The notes under the pieces were generated by a model. That model did no database searches. It was given only the letters and a program-made list of their open reading frames with translations, and was not told where the DNA came from. From NCBI GenBank assembly GCA_005884155.1, contig VAXD01000149.1:1-9558 (forward strand): DNA of 9,558 bases. Reading direction: 5' to 3'. A program made the position numbers and the translations under genes. This DNA comes from Actinomycetota bacterium. GTDB lineage: Bacteria > Actinomycetota > Thermoleophilia > Gaiellales > Gaiellaceae. Each line of letters starts with the position of its first letter. Within the stretch, counting starts at the first letter, position 1. Below are positions 6,271-9,558 of the stretch, in pieces.

Positions 6271-8456
6271 TCGAGACGGGCGCGCTCGTGACCGACGACG
6301 GGGGCTACCTCTTCGACCATTCGGTCCCGATCGAGATCCCGCCGACCGTCGAGCGTGTGCTGCTCGCGCGCATCGACCGCCTCTCACCGGCCCACCGCGA
6401 CGTGCTGACTGCAGCCTCGGCGCTCGGCCGTCTGTTCGGGCTGGCGCTGCTCGAGGGCGTGCTCGGCGACGGCGGCTCCCTGCGCGAGTCGCTCCACGAG
6501 CTCCAGCGGCTCGAGCTCCTCCGCGAAGCCCGCCGCTGGCCGCAGCCGGAGTACCGCTTCCACCACCAGCTGACGCAGGAGGCCGCGTACCGGATGATCC
6601 TCGCCGAGCACCGCCGGGAGCTGCACCGCAAGGCGGCCGAGTGGCTCGAGCGCCAACACGGCGACAACCCGGACGAGGTGCTCGGGCTGCTCGCCTACCA
6701 CTGGCTCGCGGCGGAGAACGAGGACAAGGCGGTCGACTACCTCGCCCGGGCCGGCGACAAGGCTCGCCAGGAGTACGCGCTCGACGAGGCGATCGAGCAC
6801 TACCGCAGCCTGCTGCCGCTGCTCGAGCGCCGCGGCGAGCGTCAGGAGATCGCGCTCGTCCTCTTCAAGCTCGCGCTCGCGCTGCACACCTCGATGCGCT
6901 TCGCGGAGGCGAACGAGGCCTACCAGCGGGCCTTCGGCTTCTGGACGCCCCCGTCGTCCGGACAGGCGACCGAGCCGCTGCGGATCGCATCGAGCTTCTT
7001 GCCCAACGACCCCGACCCGAAGACCGCGATCGCGTGGCCGAACATCCAGCTCTGCATGCAGCTTTTCGACCGGCTGGTCGAGGCGTGGCCGGAGCGGACG
7101 ATCGTGCCGTCGCTGGCCGAGAGCTGGGAGATCTCGGACGACGGTCTGCGGTACGTCTTCCATCTGCGCGAGGGCCTGCGCTGGTCGGACGGCACCGCGC
7201 TGACGGCGCACGACGTCGAGTTCGGGATCAAGCGCGTGCTAGATCCGGCCAGCCCAGGCTCGTCGGTCGCGATCTACTTCGCGCTCGAGAACGGCGAGGA
7301 CTACTACCTCGGCCGGAACAGCGATGCCGACCGGATCGGCGTGCGGGCGCTCGACGACCGCACAGTCGAGTTCCGGCTCGTTGCGCCCGCGCCGTACTTC
7401 ATGAGCGTGATGAACCGGCCCGACGCGGGGCCGCAGCCTCGCCATGCCGTCGCGGAGCACGGCGACCGGTGGACGGAGCCGGAGCTCCAGGTGGTGAGCG
7501 GCCCGTTCGCCATAGCCGAGCGAGCGGAGTCGACGGTCATCCTGCGCAGGCGCGCCGACTACACAGGGGCGCGAAGCGGCAACGTCGCAGAGGTCGAGGT
7601 CTACCGAACCGCCATCGCCGACGCGCTTCCGGGCTACGAGCGCGGCGAGACCGACCTGATCCTCGCCCGCTACACGCCGCGCCTCGCGGATCTGATGCCC
7701 GGCGCCGTCCGGCCCGATGCGGTCATCGGCTCCGCCGCCTGGTCGGCGTACATCCGCTTCGACCACGCGCACCCGGTCAGCGGCAACGTCGAGCTACGCC
7801 GTGCGCTCGCGCATGCGATCGATCGAGAGGCCCTTGCCGCGGTCAGCCCGGCGAACCTCACCGTCGCCACGGGCGGCGTCGTCCCGCCGGCGCTGCAGGG
7901 CCACACACCGGAGATCGCGCTCCGCTACGAGCCCGACCTCGCCCGCGCGTCGCTCGAGCGTTCAGGTTTCGAGGGAGAGCTCGAGCTCGCCGGGATGATG
8001 GTCTGGGACGACATCCTCGGGACGATCGCCGAGAGCTGGCGCGACGTTCTCGGCAGCGCCGTCTCGGTGCGCACCTGGTCCTGGGAAGAGGAAGAGGCGA
8101 TGGAAGCGGGCGAGCGGATCCAGGCGGCCAACATCCGTGTCACCGGCTGGCTGCCGGGCTACCCCGACCCCGAGTACTACCTGCGGCTCCTCTTTCAATC
8201 GACAAGCCGGACAAACGAGGGCGGCTTCGCCGAGCCGGCCTTCGACGAGCTGATCGAACGTGCACGGCAGGAGCGCTCAGACCGCGGAAGGCTCGAGCTC
8301 TTCCACGAGGCGGATCGCTACGTCGTCGCCGACCGCGTTGCGGTCATCCCGCTCGTCTACGGCCGCAGCACGGCGTTCGTGCGGCCGAACGTCCACGGCT
8401 GGTGGGAGTTCGGCAAGAGCTCAGCTTCCTTCGCGGACCTGCGAGTCGAGCGCTAG
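6141..8456 (+). CDS. C-terminal part of the same gene: ATPase lid, TPR-like helices and family 5 solute-binding domain
   Basis: This is the continuation in the shifted frame, about 771 residues to TAG 8454-8456. It has no credible start of its own, and the break falls inside the ATPase domain; GTG 6213 is a possible restart but would cut the fold. It opens with the ATPase C-terminal region (ARRVLGQAEGNPFYLEELV; IPPTVERVLLARIDRLSP; the helical FHHQLTQEAAYRMIL). TPR-like helices follow (about 6640-6950; YLARAGDKARQEYALDEAIE, MRFAEANEAYQRAF). From about 6972 there is a full SBP_bac_5 domain of some 494 residues, with family hallmarks PSLAESWEISDDGLRYVFHL, REGLRWSDGTALTAHDVEF, LRRALAHAIDREAL and GWLPGYPDPEYYLRLLF. 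This fold normally binds peptides, nickel or glycosides outside the cell for an ABC importer. Here there is no signal peptide or lipobox and no permease gene nearby, so cytosolic ligand sensing is inferred. The 3' end overlaps tauE by 36 bases. Confidence 0.85.
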   Translation, partial: GDAERELLSTLVGRDVLPEDLARRVLGQAEGNPFYLEELVRSLIETGALVTDDGGYLFDHSVPIEIPPTVERVLLARIDRLSPAHRDVLTAASALGRLFGLALLEGVLGDGGSLRESLHELQRLELLREARRWPQPEYRFHHQLTQEAAYRMILAEHRRELHRKAAEWLERQHGDNPDEVLGLLAYHWLAAENEDKAVDYLARAGDKARQEYALDEAIEHYRSLLPLLERRGERQEIALVLFKLALALHTSMRFAEANEAYQRAFGFWTPPSSGQATEPLRIASSFLPNDPDPKTAIAWPNIQLCMQLFDRLVEAWPERTIVPSLAESWEISDDGLRYVFHLREGLRWSDGTALTAHDVEFGIKRVLDPASPGSSVAIYFALENGEDYYLGRNSDADRIGVRALDDRTVEFRLVAPAPYFMSVMNRPDAGPQPRHAVAEHGDRWTEPELQVVSGPFAIAERAESTVILRRRADYTGARSGNVAEVEVYRTAIADALPGYERGETDLILARYTPRLADLMPGAVRPDAVIGSAAWSAYIRFDHAHPVSGNVELRRALAHAIDREALAAVSPANLTVATGGVVPPALQGHTPEIALRYEPDLARASLERSGFEGELELAGMMVWDDILGTIAESWRDVLGSAVSVRTWSWEEEEAMEAGERIQAANIRVTGWLPGYPDPEYYLRLLFQSTSRTNEGGFAEPAFDELIERARQERSDRGRLELFHEADRYVVADRVAVIPLVYGRSTAFVRPNVHGWWEFGKSSASFADLRVER

Positions 8457-9323
8457 CGGCCGCCGCCGGCCGATCCTGGCGACGAGGCTCCAGGCCGCGA
8501 GCCCGATCGCAGCCGCAACCGCTCCGCCCGCGATCACCCAGTCGGCGCCCGCGAAGTCGATCAGCTTGACCCCGCTCAGCATCAGGACGCTCGCGAGGCC
8601 AAGGCGCAGCGTGCGGTCGGGCACCTTGAGCGTGAACTGGCTCGTGAGCAGGATCCCCGGTACAGAGCCGGTCAGGAGCCAGCCCATCGTGCGCAGGTCG
8701 ACGTTGCCCGCTACGAGGTGGCCGAACCCCGCGACCCAGAGCAGCGCGGCCGCATGGAAGATGTCCGTGCCGACGATCTTCGGCAGCGTCAGCGGGAAGA
8801 CGAGCACCATCACGAGGCCGAAGAACGTGCCGCTGCCGACCGACGTGAGCCCGACGACGAAACCGCAGGTGGCGCCGAGCGTGAACGCGATCAGGCGGTC
8901 CCGCCGAGTCAGCAGGAATGGCGCGTCGTCAGGCTGGATGCCGCGCTGGATGAACGTCTTCGCGACGAGGCCGATCCCGCCGATCACGAGCGCGACACCG
9001 ACCGCATAGGACTCGATCGACTCGGCGCCGCCGTAGTGGTGCTTGATCCACGTTGCAACGCCGACGCCGAGCAGCGACATCGGGCCCGAGCCGAGGAACA
9101 TCCAGAACGTCAACCGCGCGTGCACGGTGCCGAGCCGCCGGTGCCGGACCGCGCCGAAGCTCTTGAAGATGGCGCCGTGCAGGATGTCCGTCCCGACCGC
9201 GAGCGTCGGCTTGAAGCCGAAGAAGATGACGAGGATCGGGGTCAGCAGCGAGCCGCCACCCATGCCGGTCACCCCGACGAGGCAGCCGATCAGGAAGCCG
9301 CTGAGCGTGAACTGCCAGGTCAT
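8421..9323 (-). CDS. TauE/SafE family sulfite/sulfur-anion transporter
   Basis: The 300-residue, roughly eight-helix membrane protein belongs to the TauE/SafE family, whose members export or import sulfite, sulfoacetate, thiosulfate and related anions. The N-terminal repeat has GVTGMGGGSLLTPIL (17-31) and VGTDILH (43-49). The second half repeats the pattern with GLTSVGSGTFFGL (158-170) and VGTDIFH (184-190), showing the internal duplication of the family. The ATG at 9323 directly follows the TAG of the ATP sulfurylase gene (TAGATG, no gap), so the two are surely co-transcribed and probably translationally coupled; no separate ribosome site is apparent. Context suggests handling of sulfate or sulfite in assimilation or in reverse sulfurylase (sulfite-oxidising) metabolism. 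Direction of transport cannot be read from sequence. The gene tail (basic RIGRRRPLALDSQ end) overlaps the convergent signalling gene. Confidence 0.88.
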   Translation of the reverse strand: MTWQFTLSGFLIGCLVGVTGMGGGSLLTPILVIFFGFKPTLAVGTDILHGAIFKSFGAVRHRRLGTVHARLTFWMFLGSGPMSLLGVGVATWIKHHYGGAESIESYAVGVALVIGGIGLVAKTFIQRGIQPDDAPFLLTRRDRLIAFTLGATCGFVVGLTSVGSGTFFGLVMVLVFPLTLPKIVGTDIFHAAALLWVAGFGHLVAGNVDLRTMGWLLTGSVPGILLTSQFTLKVPDRTLRLGLASVLMLSGVKLIDFAGADWVIAGGAVAAAIGLAAWSLVARIGRRRPLALDSQVREGS

Positions 9324-9558
9324 CTAGCGATACGCGGCTATCAAGACCTCGGCAACTTCGGGACGCGAGAACTCGGCCGGCGGCAGCTCGCCGTTCGCGA
9401 GCAGCTCGCGCACCTTCGTCCCCGAGAGGAAGACGTGGTCGTCGCCGCCGTGCGGGCAGGTCTTCGGCGTCGCCATCTGGCCGCAGGCTCGGCAGAAGAA
9501 CGCGTGCTCGAAGAACATCGGCTCGATCTCGAGCTCGTGCTCCGGGAACTCGTCGAAG
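9324..9558 (-). CDS. sat: ATP sulfurylase (sulfate adenylyltransferase), C-terminal end (5' partial)
   Basis: About 78 residues are visible, open to the right edge, ending at TAG 9326-9324; the internal ATG at 9518 is not the start. The enzyme forms adenosine 5'-phosphosulfate from ATP and sulfate, or runs in reverse to make ATP from APS. The C-terminal signature is clear: MFFEHAFFCRACGQM, then KTCPHGGDDHVFLSGTKVRE, then PPAEFSRPEVAEVL. The C-x2-C-x8-C-P-H cluster matches the cysteine spacing of the zinc-binding site known in homohexameric/dimeric bacterial Sat-type enzymes such as that of Thermus. It marks this as the single-polypeptide Sat type rather than CysD/CysN. It is directly followed by the TauE-family transporter in the same transcript. 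Whether an APS kinase or APS reductase lies upstream is outside the window. Confidence 0.92.
   Translation of the reverse strand, partial: FDEFPEHELEIEPMFFEHAFFCRACGQMATPKTCPHGGDDHVFLSGTKVRELLANGELPPAEFSRPEVAEVLIAAYR

Noticed and set aside
4825..6387. A 520-codon open frame on the minus strand antisense to the cyclase-ATPase gene
   Set aside because: The product is Arg/Ala/Leu-rich with no recognisable domain, while the plus strand carries clear motifs. Long antisense frames are expected in GC-rich DNA.
8457..8472. Hairpin CGGCCG-CCGC-CGGCCG just after the signalling gene stop, as a terminator
   Set aside because: The stem is only six base pairs, has no T-tract, and lies within the tauE coding sequence. 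Such short GC stems are common by chance here.
6641..8569. A 642-codon plus-strand open frame overlapping the solute-binding region
   Set aside because: It is Arg/Gly-rich low-complexity translation in a frame shifted from the clear SBP_bac_5 reading; a shadow frame.
1..9558. tRNA, rRNA, CRISPR array, insertion sequence or riboswitch
   Set aside because: Reading both strands showed no direct-repeat arrays, transposase motifs or structured RNA signatures. The window is coding throughout except for the 36-bp gap.

Overview
The window is GC-rich and almost wholly coding, with genes that abut or overlap by a few bases. Gene style (GC-ending codons, many GTG/TTG starts), a cyclase-ATPase signalling protein, and an O-antigen ligase preceded by FlgD-type Ig-like domains suggest an uncultured or environmental actinobacterium, most likely class Thermoleophilia (Gaiellales/Solirubrobacterales). 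That placement is inferred from remembered protein style, not from a search.

Region 1 (1-4776) is a cell-surface glycan locus. A Wzx-type polysaccharide flippase (cut by the left edge) runs rightward. It converges with a leftward three-gene operon: formyltransferase, then PIG-L/LmbE deacetylase, then a membrane protein joining an N-terminal FlgD/Ig-like module to an O-antigen ligase/polymerase domain. The three genes overlap by 4 and 11 bases, so they are probably translationally coupled. A deacetylase next to a formyltransferase suggests an N-formylated sugar is made (N-acetyl removed, formyl added), then flipped and polymerised or ligated by the flanking membrane proteins.

Region 2 (4777-8456) begins with a 36-bp divergent gap holding a perfect palindrome, GTGACGTCAC. 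It then carries one very large signalling protein, interrupted by an apparent frameshift near 6136-6145. Repaired, it would be about 1,210 residues: class III nucleotide cyclase, AAA/STAND-type ATPase, TPR-like helices, and a complete family 5 (oligopeptide-type) solute-binding domain. There is no signal peptide or membrane segment, so an extracytoplasmic binding fold appears to have been recruited as a cytosolic sensor. This is the most unusual item in the window.

Region 3 (8421-9558) is leftward sulfur metabolism: the C-terminal end of ATP sulfurylase (sat, cut by the right edge), whose stop codon directly abuts the start of a TauE/SafE anion transporter. The TauE gene tail overlaps the signalling gene by 36 bp.

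I see no RNA genes, mobile elements, CRISPR arrays or long non-coding stretches. The longest gene-free gap is 36 bp.
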